NCBI RefSeq assembly: GCF_029360585.1
Contig: NZ_JAQZSJ010000006.1
Location: forward strand, 124,001-188,000
Reading direction: 5' to 3'
Length of the DNA stretch: 64,000 nt
From: Cohnella caldifontis
GTDB lineage: Bacteria; Bacillota; Bacilli; Paenibacillales; Paenibacillaceae
A program made the position numbers and the translations under genes. Positions 27,350-36,571 of the stretch are shown piece by piece (the first letter of the stretch is position 1; each line of letters begins with the position of its first letter). A model generated the notes under the pieces. It did not search any database, was not told the origin of the DNA, and saw only the letters and a program-made list of their open reading frames with translations.

Positions 27350-27590
27350 CGTATCGTCCCCCCGGAAGGTTGGCGTATGCCCTTTCATCATAGCCGCCTT
27401 TGCCGCCGGAGTCATTTGCAATTTCCTATCCTTTTTTTCGATTTCATAAACTCCCCCCGATACCCCCCCGCCGAGCGGTACTCTGATTTTTGAACAAAGA
27501 GGCCGGAATATTGGATTCCGCCTCTTTTTCGCTCCCGCTACAATGAGTCATGTAAGCACTTTCGCCACAAACCATTAGGGGGATGCGTAC
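27350..27590. promoter_or_regulatory. Divergent control region with hairpin, -10 and cre-like site
   Basis: The region separates the sensor operon (minus) from the pectic-fragment importer (plus). An inverted repeat AAAGAGGC...GCCTCTTT with a following T-run spans 27498-27527, a possible terminator or attenuator on the plus strand. A TACAAT hexamer at 27539-27544 is a likely -10, and TGTAAGCACTTTCG at 27551-27564 resembles the CcpA cre consensus with two mismatches, placed about where transcription would start. Confidence 0.45.
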
Positions 27591-28931
27591 ATGAAATCAT
27601 GGTTCAAAGCGTTGACGACGACCGCGCTTGCGGTGTCGCTGGCGGCCTGCGGCAGCGGCGGCGGCGGCAAAAGCGAATCCTCGGACGCGGGAGCTTCCGG
27701 ATCCGGCTCCCCGTCGGCCTCGGCCCCGGCGGACAGCGGGAAGCAAGTCACGCTCCGTTTCGCCTGGTGGGGCAGCCAGCCTCGCCACGACTACACGCTG
27801 AAACTCATCGACATGTATGAGAAGCTTCATCCGAACGTCAAGATCGAACCGGAGTACGCCAACTTCGACGATTATTGGAAGAAGCTCGCGCCGGAAGCGA
27901 CCGCCCAGCAGCTGCCGGACATCATCCAGATGGACCTCTCCTACATCGCGCAATACGGCACGAAGAACCAGCTGGTCGACTTGAAGCCGCTCATCGACAA
28001 AGGGTTGATCAACACGGCGGACATCGCCGAGAACGCCCTGAGCGGCGGCAAGGTCGGCGACAAGCTGTACGGCTTCACGACGGGCGTCAACGCCTTGAAC
28101 GTGGACTACGATCCGGAGCTTCTGAAAAAAGTCGGCATCGACAAAATCCCGGAAACGTGGACCTGGGACGATTACAAATCCTACGCGCTCAAAGCGGGAA
28201 GCCAAGGCTTGTACTTCGACGTGGGCCTGCGGCCGGAAGTCTTCTTCGGCTACTACCTCAGGCAGAACGGCAAAACGCTCTACAGCCCGGACGGCACGCA
28301 GCTCGGTTACGACGACGACAGCCTGTTCGTCAACTTCTTCGGCATGACCACCGGGATCACGAAAGCGAAGGGCGAACCGGCGCCGGACGTCACGGCCCAG
28401 ATCAAAGGCGTCGAGGACGACCTCGTCGTGAAGAGCAAGGCGATCTCGAACTGGCAATGGTCCAACCAGTACATCGGTCTCCAGTCGACCGCCAAACGGC
28501 CGCTCGAAATCGCGCCGCTGCCGGGTCCGAACGTGGAGAAGGGCATGTTCTTAAAGCCCAGCATGTACCTGTCGATCGCCCAAAACTCGAAGAACCAGGA
28601 AGAAGCCGCCAAGTTCATCGACTTCTTCGTCAACGACGTCGAAGCGAACAAGCTGATTCTCGGCGACCGCGGCGTACCGCTGTCGTCCAAAGTGAAGGAA
28701 GCCCTCAAACCCCTGCTCACGCCCGAGCAGCAGAAAGTATTCGACTATATCGCATGGGTCGAATCGCACAGCTCGCCGATGGACCCGGTGGACCCGATCG
28801 GCGCGGGTGAAGTCGCCTCCATCTTCAAGACGTACGACGAAATGATGAAGTACAACAAAATCACGCCGGAAGATGCGGCCAAAAAATTCAGGGAAGAAGC
28901 GAACGCGGTACTGGCGAAGAACAAACAGTAA
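27591..28931 (+). CDS. Extracellular oligosaccharide-binding lipoprotein (SBP_bac_1)
   Basis: 446 aa, lipobox VSLAAC, then a Gly/Ser-rich linker and a family 1 binding protein fold (LRFAWWGSQPRHDYTLKLIDMYEKLHPNVKIE; PDIIQMDLSYIAQYG; FTTGVNALNVDYDPELLKKVG; IFKTYDEMMKYNKITPEDAA). It delivers an oligosaccharide to the two permeases just downstream. The GH105 enzyme closing the operon points to unsaturated galacturonyl oligosaccharides as the cargo (inference). AGGGGG ahead of the ATG is a good ribosome site. Confidence 0.9.
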   Translation: MKSWFKALTTTALAVSLAACGSGGGGKSESSDAGASGSGSPSASAPADSGKQVTLRFAWWGSQPRHDYTLKLIDMYEKLHPNVKIEPEYANFDDYWKKLAPEATAQQLPDIIQMDLSYIAQYGTKNQLVDLKPLIDKGLINTADIAENALSGGKVGDKLYGFTTGVNALNVDYDPELLKKVGIDKIPETWTWDDYKSYALKAGSQGLYFDVGLRPEVFFGYYLRQNGKTLYSPDGTQLGYDDDSLFVNFFGMTTGITKAKGEPAPDVTAQIKGVEDDLVVKSKAISNWQWSNQYIGLQSTAKRPLEIAPLPGPNVEKGMFLKPSMYLSIAQNSKNQEEAAKFIDFFVNDVEANKLILGDRGVPLSSKVKEALKPLLTPEQQKVFDYIAWVESHSSPMDPVDPIGAGEVASIFKTYDEMMKYNKITPEDAAKKFREEANAVLAKNKQ

Positions 28932-28955
28932 GCCGGCGTTGCCGAAACACGGGGG

Positions 28956-28983
28956 CTAGCCGATCGCAGGCGATCGGCTAGCT
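28956..28983 (+). promoter_or_regulatory. Intercistronic hairpin between binding protein and permease
   Basis: A perfect 13-bp inverted repeat, GCTAGCCGATCGC at 28956-28968 and its complement at 28971-28983, with only 2 bases between the arms. The tail is pyrimidine-rich but not a clean T-run, so partial attenuation or 3' protection of the binding-protein message is more likely than full termination. Confidence 0.75.
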
Positions 28984-29039
28984 TCTCTTCATCCGGACCG
29001 AAGCGCCATATACAAAGCCTGCACGCATAGGAGTGGAGA

Positions 29040-29942
29040 ATGATGAGATCGATTTCCTGGAAGCGTCACCTGACCGGTTACGCCTTCATCAGCCCCTTCG
29101 TCATCGGCTTCCTGGTCTTCACGGCCATCCCGATCGTCGTTTCCCTGTATTTGTCGTTCACGAGCTACGACCTGTTCTCCGCGCCGAAATGGATCGGCCT
29201 GGACAACTATGACCGAATGTTCAATAAAGATCCGAAATACTGGAATTCCCTCCGGGTGACGCTCATCTACGTTTTCGGCGGCGTCCCGCTCCGCTTGGCC
29301 TTCGCGCTGATGATCGCCATGCTGCTGAACGCGAAAGCCCGGGGGATCGGATTGTACCGGACCATCTACTATTTGCCGTCCATCATCGGCGGAAGCGTCG
29401 CCGTGTCGATCATGTGGCGGAACCTGTTCAATGACGAAGGTCTGGTCAACATGGCGCTGAATGCCTTGGGAATCGGCTCCGTCCGGTGGTTCGGCGAGCC
29501 GCTCGCCGCCTTGTGGATGCTGATTTTCCTGTCGGTGTGGCAATTCGGGTCTTCGATGCTCATTTTCCTGGCGGGTCTCAAGAACATCCCGGCGAGCCTG
29601 CACGAAGCGGCGGAAGTCGACGGAGCGAACGCCGTCCAGCGCTTCTTCCGGATCACGATCCCGATGCTGACGCCGATCATCCTGTTCAACTTGATCATGC
29701 AGATCATTTCGGCTTTCCTGACGTTCATTCCCGCCTACATCATTTCCAAAGGGGAAGGCGGACCGCTGGACGGCACGATGCTGTACTCGCTCTATTTGTT
29801 CCGCAGGGCCTTCGTGTTCACCGATATGGGGTATGCGGCCGCGATGGCTTGGATCATGCTCCTCATCGTCGCCGTCGTCTCCAGCGTCCTGTTCGCGTCT
29901 TCGAAATTCTGGGTGCACTACGAATCCAAAGGAGGGGAATGA
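29040..29942 (+). CDS. Sugar ABC transporter permease, MalF/UgpA type
   Basis: 300 aa with six membrane segments. The EAA loop is [28 protein letters not shown], the site that contacts the ATPase. It begins [18 protein letters not shown], as typical YurN/LplB-like oligosaccharide permeases do. AGGAGTGGAG precedes tandem ATGs at 29040 and 29043. It is the second gene of a binding protein, two permeases and GH105 operon. No ATPase gene is present, so a shared MsmX-type ATPase is expected to energise it. Confidence 0.92.
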   Translation: MMRSISWKRHLTGYAFISPFVIGFLVFTAIPIVVSLYLSFTSYDLFSAPKWIGLDNYDRMFNKDPKYWNSLRVTLIYVFGGVPLRLAFALMIAMLLNAKARGIGLYRTIYYLPSIIGGSVAVSIMWRNLFNDEGLVNMALNALGIGSVRWFGEPLAALWMLIFLSVWQFGSSMLIFLAGLKNIPASLHEAAEVDGANAVQRFFRITIPMLTPIILFNLIMQIISAFLTFIPAYIISKGEGGPLDGTMLYSLYLFRRAFVFTDMGYAAAMAWIMLLIVAVVSSVLFASSKFWVHYESKGGE

Positions 29943-29943
29943 C

Positions 29944-30783
29944 ATGAGGTCGAAATCGCTGAAATCGTTCCTCTACTACGCGATCGTTACGGTACTCGCG
30001 CTCATCATGATCTATCCGGTGCTCTGGCTGTTCATGAGTTCGTTCAAGCCGAGCGACACCATTTTCGTCACGTCCGATCGGCTCATTCCGTCTCCCTGGA
30101 TTTGGGACAACTATAAAATCGGCTGGGAAGGCATCGGGGAGAACTCGTTCGGCGTCTTCATCAAAAACACGCTCGTCATCGTCGTCCTGTCTACGTTCGG
30201 AGCGGTCCTGTCCTCCGCGTTCGTCGCGTTCGGCTTTGCCCGGCTGAAATTTTTCGGCAGCACGTTCTGGTTCGCGATGATGATGATGGTGCTCATGCTG
30301 CCGTCGGACGTGACGCTGATTCCGCAGTATATCATCTTCTCCAAGCTGCACTGGCTGAGCTCGATCAAGCCGATCGTCATCCCGCAATATTTCGGCGTGC
30401 CGTTCTTCGTTTTCCTGATCATCCAGTTCATCCGGACCATTCCGTACGACATGGATGAGGCGGCCACGATCGACGGCTGCGGAAAGTTCCGGTTGTTCTT
30501 CCGGATCATCCTGCCGATGGTCGCGCCCGCGCTGGCGACGGCGTCGATCTTCTCCTTCTATTGGAGATGGGAGGATTTGCTGGGTCCGGTGCTGTATTTG
30601 AACAAACCGAGCATGTACACGGTCTCCATGGCTTTGAAAATGTACCTGGACAGCGAGACGGTCTCCAACTGGGGCGCGATGTTCGCGATGTCCGTCGTGA
30701 GCCTCGTTCCGGTGCTGGCCGTGTTCTTCATGTTCCAGAGATATATCGTCGAAGGAATCAGCACGAGCGGGTTGAAAGGGTAA
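29944..30783 (+). CDS. Sugar ABC transporter permease, MalG type
   Basis: 279 aa, six membrane segments, EAA loop [28 protein letters not shown]. It starts 1 base after the upstream permease stop with AAAGGAGGGG as its ribosome site, so the two are translated together. It forms the second half of the membrane channel. The frame is open further upstream inside the previous gene but that part is not coding. Confidence 0.92.
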   Translation: MRSKSLKSFLYYAIVTVLALIMIYPVLWLFMSSFKPSDTIFVTSDRLIPSPWIWDNYKIGWEGIGENSFGVFIKNTLVIVVLSTFGAVLSSAFVAFGFARLKFFGSTFWFAMMMMVLMLPSDVTLIPQYIIFSKLHWLSSIKPIVIPQYFGVPFFVFLIIQFIRTIPYDMDEAATIDGCGKFRLFFRIILPMVAPALATASIFSFYWRWEDLLGPVLYLNKPSMYTVSMALKMYLDSETVSNWGAMFAMSVVSLVPVLAVFFMFQRYIVEGISTSGLKG

Positions 30784-30820
30784 AGGGGCTGAGAATAGAA
30801 CAATGGAGGTGCGGGAAGAG

Positions 30821-31855
30821 ATGCCGCAACTGGTATTCGACGAATCGCAAATTCGCGGCGTGATCGACAAAATCGTCGACCGGACGTTCCGCATGGATTT
30901 CAATTGGGATTGGCCGGCCGGCGTCGCCTTCTACGGCGTGGCTTCCGCATACGAAGCGACCGGCAGCGAGAAGTATTTGCGCCTGCTCCGGGAGTGGGTG
31001 GACGAGAAGCTGGAGGACGGGCTGCCGAAGCTGTCGGTGAACGGCGTTTCCCTCGGGCACGCCTTGATCTCCCTCTATCAGGCGACGGGAGACGAGAAAT
31101 ACATCGACGTCGCGACGCGCATGGCCGAATTTCTGACCCATGAGGCGGAGCGTTTCGGCGGCGGCATTCTGCAGCACACCGTCAATTCGGACTCCGCGGT
31201 CTTCCCCGAACAGGCCTGGGTGGACACGATGATGATGGCCGGCCTGTTCCTGGTCCGCATGGGAGACGTGCTGAAACGCGACGATTACATGATGGACGGC
31301 ATCAAGCAATACCACGGCCACGAGGATTGCCTCCAGGACCCGGTGACGAACCTGTACTATCACGGCTGGGACAACATCGCGAAAAACCACATGTCCTCCG
31401 TATACTGGTGCCGAGGAAACGCATGGGCCGCCCTGACGATGGCCAAGGCGCTGAACGTCGTCGACGTGCAGCTGCCGGCCTTCATGATCATCGAAGGGTC
31501 GCTCCGCGACCAGCTCGCCGCGCTGGTCCGGCTGCAATCCGAAGAAGGGCTCTGGCACACCGTGCTGACCGATCCCTCCTCCTACCTCGAAACGTCGGGC
31601 TCCGCCGGCATCGCCGCGGCGCTCTTGTCGCGCGGGAACCTGTACAACAAGTACGTGCAGAAAGCGATCTCCGGGATGCTCTCGCAGGTGTCCGAAGACG
31701 GCTCCGTGCTGAACGTCTCGGCGGGGACGGCCGTCATGCATACGGTCGAAGGTTACAAGGAAACCTCGAAAAAACGCGTGCAAGGCTGGGGACAAGGGCT
31801 CGCGCTCGTGTTCTTCTCCGACCTGCTCCGGACGACCCAGCGCAAGTACGACTAA
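30821..31855 (+). CDS. Unsaturated rhamnogalacturonyl hydrolase, GH105
   Basis: About 344-350 aa, cytoplasmic. The (alpha/alpha)6 barrel of the GH88/GH105 group shows WDWPAGVAFYGVASAYEATG, the catalytic Asp region PEQAWVDTMMMAGLF, WCRGNAWAALTMAKAL and the C-terminal GWGQGLALVFFSDLL. It would remove unsaturated galacturonic acid from lyase-generated pectin oligomers imported by the upstream transporter. ATG 30821 lies downstream of GGAGG; ATG 30803, which overlaps that GGAGG, is the alternative. A terminator follows. Confidence 0.9.
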   Translation: MPQLVFDESQIRGVIDKIVDRTFRMDFNWDWPAGVAFYGVASAYEATGSEKYLRLLREWVDEKLEDGLPKLSVNGVSLGHALISLYQATGDEKYIDVATRMAEFLTHEAERFGGGILQHTVNSDSAVFPEQAWVDTMMMAGLFLVRMGDVLKRDDYMMDGIKQYHGHEDCLQDPVTNLYYHGWDNIAKNHMSSVYWCRGNAWAALTMAKALNVVDVQLPAFMIIEGSLRDQLAALVRLQSEEGLWHTVLTDPSSYLETSGSAGIAAALLSRGNLYNKYVQKAISGMLSQVSEDGSVLNVSAGTAVMHTVEGYKETSKKRVQGWGQGLALVFFSDLLRTTQRKYD

Positions 31856-31871
31856 ACGCGTTCGACAGCTC

Positions 31872-31912
31872 GAAGACCGCCTGTGTGCCCGGCACTCCGG
31901 CGGTCTTCTTCA
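31872..31912. terminator. Intrinsic terminator between convergent genes
   Basis: GAAGACCGCC at 31872-31881 pairs with GGCGGTCTTC at 31899-31908, followed by TTCATTT on the plus strand. It ends the GH105 operon and may also serve the convergent PHP gene. Confidence 0.8.
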
Positions 31913-31916
31913 TTTC

Positions 31917-32915
31917 CTATATCCCCAGCCGTATCGCCATCCTCCGGCGTTCCTGAAAGTAGACGATTTCCCGATAACCCGCCTCCCAGGCCATCCGGGC
32001 GGCTTCGTCCAGCATCGTGCCGATATCGTCGGGAAAATGGGCGTCCGAGCTCAGCGTGATCGGTACTCCATATTCATGGAGGATACGCAAGAAAACGGGG
32101 CTCGGGCACGCCTCCTTCACCGGATAACGGTAAGCGAGCCCCGTATTGATTTCGGTCGCAACGTCCATTCGTTTGAGCTCCGCCGCGACTTCCCCATACA
32201 TCGGCCGCAGCATCGCCTCGTCCGGCCGGTAGCCGAACACCTTCAAGTTGTCCAAGTGGGCGATGATATCGAATAGGCCGGAACGGGCCGCTTGCTTGAC
32301 AAGCTCGAAGCCGTCCCGGTATAACTCCCGCAAATCGCGCGACTCGAAAAGCTGCCGAACCTCCGGATTGTCGAAGCCCCACCCGTCCACGAAATGCACG
32401 CTGCCGATTACGTAATCCAGCTCATAGCGGCCCAGCAGCGATTTCAGCTCCTCCTCGCCGCCAGGGAAATAATCGGCTTCCACGCCGAGCGAGACCGGGT
32501 GTCCTTTCTTCCGCATCTTGCGGACGGCCGCCGCGTATTCCTCGATCGAGCCGACGCGGACCCGGTCCAGCCAGCGTCGTTGCAGCCGTCCCAATTCGCT
32601 GTCGTCAACCGTGATATGCCGTTCGTAATATTCCTTGAACTCCTCGAAGCGGTACAGGTGATCCACGATGCCGAACCGTTCGATGCCGCGCTTGCGGCCT
32701 TGCGCGAAGAACCGTTCCATCCATCGCTCGGAGAAGCAGCCTTCCTCCATTCGGGCTTGCATTCGGCGGACCTGTTCGGCCATCCAAGGAAGCGAATGGT
32801 CGCTCGTCTCGGCGGGGATTTCCTCTGACGTAAGTTCAAGCGCTTTTGCCGTTCTTTGCAGCCATCCGAAAGAATACGGTCCTTCCTCCAGATGGAAATG
32901 AAAGTCTACCTTCAA
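31917..32915 (-). CDS. PHP-domain phosphoesterase (histidinol-phosphatase-like)
   Basis: 332 aa with a TTG start (LKVDFHFH) set by GAGGGGGG just upstream. The PHP metal-site residues are visible: HFHLEEG at the N-terminus, a central GIVDHLYRF, LGVEADYFPGGEEE, VIGSVHFVDGWGFD, and C-terminal ITLSSDAHFPDDIG. It resembles HisK-type histidinol phosphatases, but there is no histidine gene nearby. It is the last gene of the ABC-DeoR-metallophosphoesterase operon, 14 bases after the phosphoesterase, so it is more likely to act on the compound that operon imports. Confidence 0.82.
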   Translation of the reverse strand: MKVDFHFHLEEGPYSFGWLQRTAKALELTSEEIPAETSDHSLPWMAEQVRRMQARMEEGCFSERWMERFFAQGRKRGIERFGIVDHLYRFEEFKEYYERHITVDDSELGRLQRRWLDRVRVGSIEEYAAAVRKMRKKGHPVSLGVEADYFPGGEEELKSLLGRYELDYVIGSVHFVDGWGFDNPEVRQLFESRDLRELYRDGFELVKQAARSGLFDIIAHLDNLKVFGYRPDEAMLRPMYGEVAAELKRMDVATEINTGLAYRYPVKEACPSPVFLRILHEYGVPITLSSDAHFPDDIGTMLDEAARMAWEAGYREIVYFQERRRMAIRLGI

Positions 32916-32929
32916 CGCTTTCCCCCCTC

Positions 32930-33832
32930 TTAGCGAACGATGCTCCCGTCCTCCTGCACGATCCAGGTTTCGAACGCCCGACGGCCTTCCCGCAATTCGA
33001 TGACGCGGGCGCCCCGCGGCAATTTTCCGTACGTATTGTATCCGGTCACCCGGCCGTAGCACAGACGAATGCCATGCAGCGTGCCGCAATAATCGTTATC
33101 GTGGTCGTGTCCGACGAAAGTGCCCATGACGTCCCCCATTTGGACCATCGCGCCGAACAAGCCCGAGTTGATCCCCGGGCAGCAGACCGATTCCCCGTTC
33201 ACGCCGGTCACTTGTTCCCCGTTCCATGCCTCTTTGTATTCCGGGAACGGGATATGGAAGAACGCGATCGCGGGCAGCGGGCCTTCATCGCGAAGGGCAT
33301 GCCCCCTCGACTGCTCTACGTACCAGCGCACCTGATCCGGATGGATCCAAGCGTAACCGCCGATCGGCGTCGGCGCATAGTCGCCGGAATCGAAGAAATA
33401 GAGCGCGGCTCCGTCGGTTCCATCCTGCTTCTTGACGGTGAGCGCATAATTGCCGATTCCGTGAATATCGTCCGGCCCGGCCGCCGTCAGACAGCGTTCA
33501 TCCTCTTGCTGGATCGCCAGCAGTTCTTCTTTCGTGACGCCTTCCTCGGCGTCATGATTGCCGAATACGGCCGCCCACGCAACCCCGGAACGGACGACCG
33601 GCGCGATCGCCCGGCGAAGGGCGGCTTTCGGGTCGGGAACGTCGATGCTCCAATGCAGGTCGCCGGTCAACGCGACGAGATCCGGTTTCTCGGCGGCGAT
33701 GATACGCTCCATCAGCTCGGTCGTCCGTTCTTCGGCTTCTTGGGATCCCGGATGGATTTCACCGAAATGCAAATCGGTGAATTGAACGATTTTGAAGGTG
33801 CCGTCCGGCCGAAACTTCAACTCATCTCCCAT
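32930..33832 (-). CDS. Cytoplasmic calcineurin-like metallophosphoesterase
   Basis: 300 aa with all five metal-site blocks of the Metallophos family: QFTDLHFGE, ALTGDLHW, VFGNHDAEEG, FFHIPFPE and GHDHDND. No signal peptide is present, unlike secreted members. It starts only 3 bases after the DeoR stop and is followed by a PHP phosphoesterase. Two cytoplasmic phosphoesterases behind an ABC importer suggest that an intact phosphate ester is imported and cleaved inside. The substrate is not known. Confidence 0.9.
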   Translation of the reverse strand: MGDELKFRPDGTFKIVQFTDLHFGEIHPGSQEAEERTTELMERIIAAEKPDLVALTGDLHWSIDVPDPKAALRRAIAPVVRSGVAWAAVFGNHDAEEGVTKEELLAIQQEDERCLTAAGPDDIHGIGNYALTVKKQDGTDGAALYFFDSGDYAPTPIGGYAWIHPDQVRWYVEQSRGHALRDEGPLPAIAFFHIPFPEYKEAWNGEQVTGVNGESVCCPGINSGLFGAMVQMGDVMGTFVGHDHDNDYCGTLHGIRLCYGRVTGYNTYGKLPRGARVIELREGRRAFETWIVQEDGSIVR

Positions 33833-33835
33833 CGG

Positions 33836-34612
33836 TTACTCCTCCTCCGCGATCCGGACTTGAATGTCTTTATCCGCCAAATATTGCTTCCACTCCGCGC
33901 TGCAATGCCGATCCGTGATCACGGTATACACGTCGTCCAACGAGCAAACGTTGGCGAACGTGGTGTTTCCGAATTTCGAGGAGTCGATCAAAAAAACGGT
34001 TTCATCGGCGCGCTCCATCATTTTCCGGGAGATGGACGCCTCCGCCAGCTCGTAGTCGGTTACGCCGTCCGCCAGGGAGACGCCTCCGGCCGACAGGAAC
34101 GCCTTGTTGACGCGGAGCTGGTTCAGGAGCATTTCCGCGAGCGGGCCTTCCGCCGATTTCTGGCGTTTGTTCACTTCGCCGCCGATGAAGATCACTTTGC
34201 CGGGAAACGCGTCCAGCGCCAGCAGAAGCGCCGGCGTGGAATGCGTCACGATCGTCACGTCCCGGCTTTCGCCGAGGTTGCGGATGATCTCGATCGTCGT
34301 CGTGCCGTTTCCCAGCATGACGGTATCTCCGTTCTTCACGAGGGAAGCCGCGAGTTTTCCGATCGCCGCCTTCTCCCGCGACTGCAGGGCGGTCTTGACG
34401 TCGAACGGAAGCTCGATCGAGTCCGCCTCGACCTTGACCGCTCCCCCGTACACCTTCTTCAAGCGGCCTTCGCGGTCCAAGCGCTCCAGATCCCGCCGGA
34501 TCGTCTCCGTCGATACCCGGAGCTCCTCCGCGAGCGCGGGAACCTCCACCCGGCCTTCCTTGCCCAGCTGCTCCAGGATTTTCTTCTTTCTTCTCTCGTA
34601 AGACAAGGACAT
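33836..34612 (-). CDS. DeoR/GlpR-family repressor
   Basis: 258 aa. The N-terminal DeoR helix-turn-helix is complete (LAEELRVSTETIRRDLERLDREGRLKKVYGGAV), and the C-terminal DeoRC sensor has GNGTTTIEIIRNL, FIGGEVN and the family's DSSKFG. DeoR sensors bind sugar phosphates or related phosphorylated metabolites, which fits its place between an ABC importer and phosphoesterases. ATG 34612 follows AAGGAGA. It probably represses the whole operon. Confidence 0.9.
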   Translation of the reverse strand: MSLSYERRKKKILEQLGKEGRVEVPALAEELRVSTETIRRDLERLDREGRLKKVYGGAVKVEADSIELPFDVKTALQSREKAAIGKLAASLVKNGDTVMLGNGTTTIEIIRNLGESRDVTIVTHSTPALLLALDAFPGKVIFIGGEVNKRQKSAEGPLAEMLLNQLRVNKAFLSAGGVSLADGVTDYELAEASISRKMMERADETVFLIDSSKFGNTTFANVCSLDDVYTVITDRHCSAEWKQYLADKDIQVRIAEEE

Positions 34613-34661
34613 CCGTACACTCTCCTTATCAGCGGGACCGCTCCCGCTTCCTCTCGCCGGC

Positions 34662-35717
34662 CTAGGCGGAGGGGCGAATCGGCTTCCACTCCTCCGCGGG
34701 GATGTACAGCTTGACTTCCGCGCCGGGGCCAATGCGATCCGGCGCGTGCCCGCTGAGCGTATCCACGGTGACCCGAAGCCCGGACACTTCTACCTCGTAA
34801 CGCTGGATATTGCCCAAGATGGAGACGAGCGACACCTTGCCATCCGCGACGATGCCCTCTCCCTCTGGCGCGGTATCCGCCGCGGCTTGGGCTTGGGCTT
34901 GGGCGTCCGTAATCCGAATCGCTTCCGGCCGCACGGCGAACATGGCGCCCTCCCCGGGAACGCCCCGGAAAGCCCGCCCCTGCAGCTGTTCACGGCTCCA
35001 AACGTTGTAGTTGCCGATGAAGCGGGCCACATACTCGCTGACGGGCGACGTATAAATCTCGCTCGGGCTCCCGGCTTGCTCGATCACGCCGTGGTTCATC
35101 ACGAAAATGCGGTCCGAAACCGTCAGCGCTTCTTCTTGGTCGTGCGTGACGAACACCGTGGTCATGTTCAGCCTCCGTTGGATTTGGCGGATTTCCCCCC
35201 GCAAGGAACGGCGGATTTTCGCGTCCAGCGCGCTCAGCGGTTCATCCAGCAGCAGCACCGTCGGATTTTTGACCAGCGACCGGGCCAGCGCCACCCGCTG
35301 CTGCTGTCCGCCGGACATCTGGTGCGGATAGCGGCCTTCCTTCCCTTTCAAATCGATGATGGCCAGCATCTCTTCGACTTTGGCGCGAATCCGGTCTTTG
35401 CCGAGGCCATCCATTTTCAGTCCAAAGGCAATATTATCAAACACGTTCATATTCGGAAACAGGGCGTAGGATTGAAAGACCATGCCCACGTTGCGTTTCC
35501 TGGGCGGCAAGTGCGTAATGTCCCGGCCCCCGACCTCGATGGACCCTTCGTCGATCGGATTCAGGCCGGCGATCGCCCGCAGCAGCGTGCTTTTGCCGCA
35601 GCCGCTGGGCCCGAGCAGGGTGATGAATTCCCCCTCCTCGATCGACAGGGAAACCCGGTTCAACACCGTGTTCCGATGAAAGCTTTTCGTGACGTCGCGA
35701 ATGTTGACGAAGCTCAA
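34662..35717 (-). CDS. ABC transporter ATP-binding protein, FbpC/PotA type
   Basis: 351 aa. Walker A GPSGCGKST, Q-loop FQSYALFPNMNVFDNIAFGL, signature MSGGQQQR, Walker B LLLDEPLSALD and the switch His (VTHDQEEAL) are followed by a C-terminal TOBE domain (about 240-351). This is the iron/polyamine/phosphonate-type importer ATPase. The ATG overlaps the stop of the upstream permease (ATGA). An Ala/Gln-rich stretch (about 275-290) in the TOBE region looks like a low-complexity insertion. Confidence 0.92.
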   Translation of the reverse strand: MSFVNIRDVTKSFHRNTVLNRVSLSIEEGEFITLLGPSGCGKSTLLRAIAGLNPIDEGSIEVGGRDITHLPPRKRNVGMVFQSYALFPNMNVFDNIAFGLKMDGLGKDRIRAKVEEMLAIIDLKGKEGRYPHQMSGGQQQRVALARSLVKNPTVLLLDEPLSALDAKIRRSLRGEIRQIQRRLNMTTVFVTHDQEEALTVSDRIFVMNHGVIEQAGSPSEIYTSPVSEYVARFIGNYNVWSREQLQGRAFRGVPGEGAMFAVRPEAIRITDAQAQAQAAADTAPEGEGIVADGKVSLVSILGNIQRYEVEVSGLRVTVDTLSGHAPDRIGPGAEVKLYIPAEEWKPIRPSA

Positions 35718-36571
35718 GCCGGCTCCTCCTTCCCGCTTGTGGACGGCTGCTTTTTCCCGGACATTCGGGCACCGATGCTCAGCACGAGCGCATACAAGAT
35801 CAGAACGAGCGCGAAGAAGGTCACGATCACCGCGCTGGAGAGATGGCCGTCTCCCGCCATCATGCGGTACAAGTACACTTGAACGACTTCATAGCTTCCG
35901 CCCACGAGCATGTTGGCGAGCACGAACTCTCCGAAAACGATCGAGAAGGAGAGCAGGCCGGCGACCAGAACGCCGGGCAGCATATTGGGCAGGATGACGC
36001 GGAGGAAAGCGGCGGCTTTGCCCGCCCCGAGCACCTCGGCGGCCTCCATCAGCTCGGCCGCGTTCACGGACCGGAGCGAGTTTCTCGTACTCTGGTAAAC
36101 ATACGGCAGGATGATGATGAAATACACGCCGATCAAGATCCAGATCGTGCCCGAAATCGCGAGCGGAGGAGCCGAATAAATCTTGATCAGTCCGACCGCC
36201 AATACGACGCCCGGCATGGCGAAGGGCAGCAGGACGACGGTCTGCAGCCATTTCTCCAAGCGAGGGACATACAGGGCCACGATGAAGACGGTCGGCACCA
36301 TGATCAAGAGAGAGATTGCCACCGTAAGGAGGGCCACCGCGAAGGAGCGGCCGAGAGCCGACAGAAAACGGTCGTCCGCGAACAAATTCGCATAGGCATC
36401 CAGCGTATAGCCTTCGGGAAGGATCGTGCGATCCCACTCCGTGCTGATGGAGAACAGGAACGTGGCCAGCAGGGGCAAGAGCAGGAATCCCAACACGACG
36501 AACACGACCAGCGAGTGCCAGACCCGGCCCCCTGACCTTCTTCTTTCCGTTTGGACAGGCACGGCGCTCAC
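35714..36571 (-). CDS. ABC transporter permease, PotC/PhnV type
   Basis: 285 aa, six membrane segments, EAA loop AELMEAAEVLGAGKAAAFLRVILPNMLPG. It overlaps the preceding permease and the following ATPase gene by 4 bases each, so all three are translationally coupled. It forms the second channel half of the importer. Confidence 0.9.
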   Translation of the reverse strand: MSAVPVQTERRRSGGRVWHSLVVFVVLGFLLLPLLATFLFSISTEWDRTILPEGYTLDAYANLFADDRFLSALGRSFAVALLTVAISLLIMVPTVFIVALYVPRLEKWLQTVVLLPFAMPGVVLAVGLIKIYSAPPLAISGTIWILIGVYFIIILPYVYQSTRNSLRSVNAAELMEAAEVLGAGKAAAFLRVILPNMLPGVLVAGLLSFSIVFGEFVLANMLVGGSYEVVQVYLYRMMAGDGHLSSAVIVTFFALVLILYALVLSIGARMSGKKQPSTSGKEEPA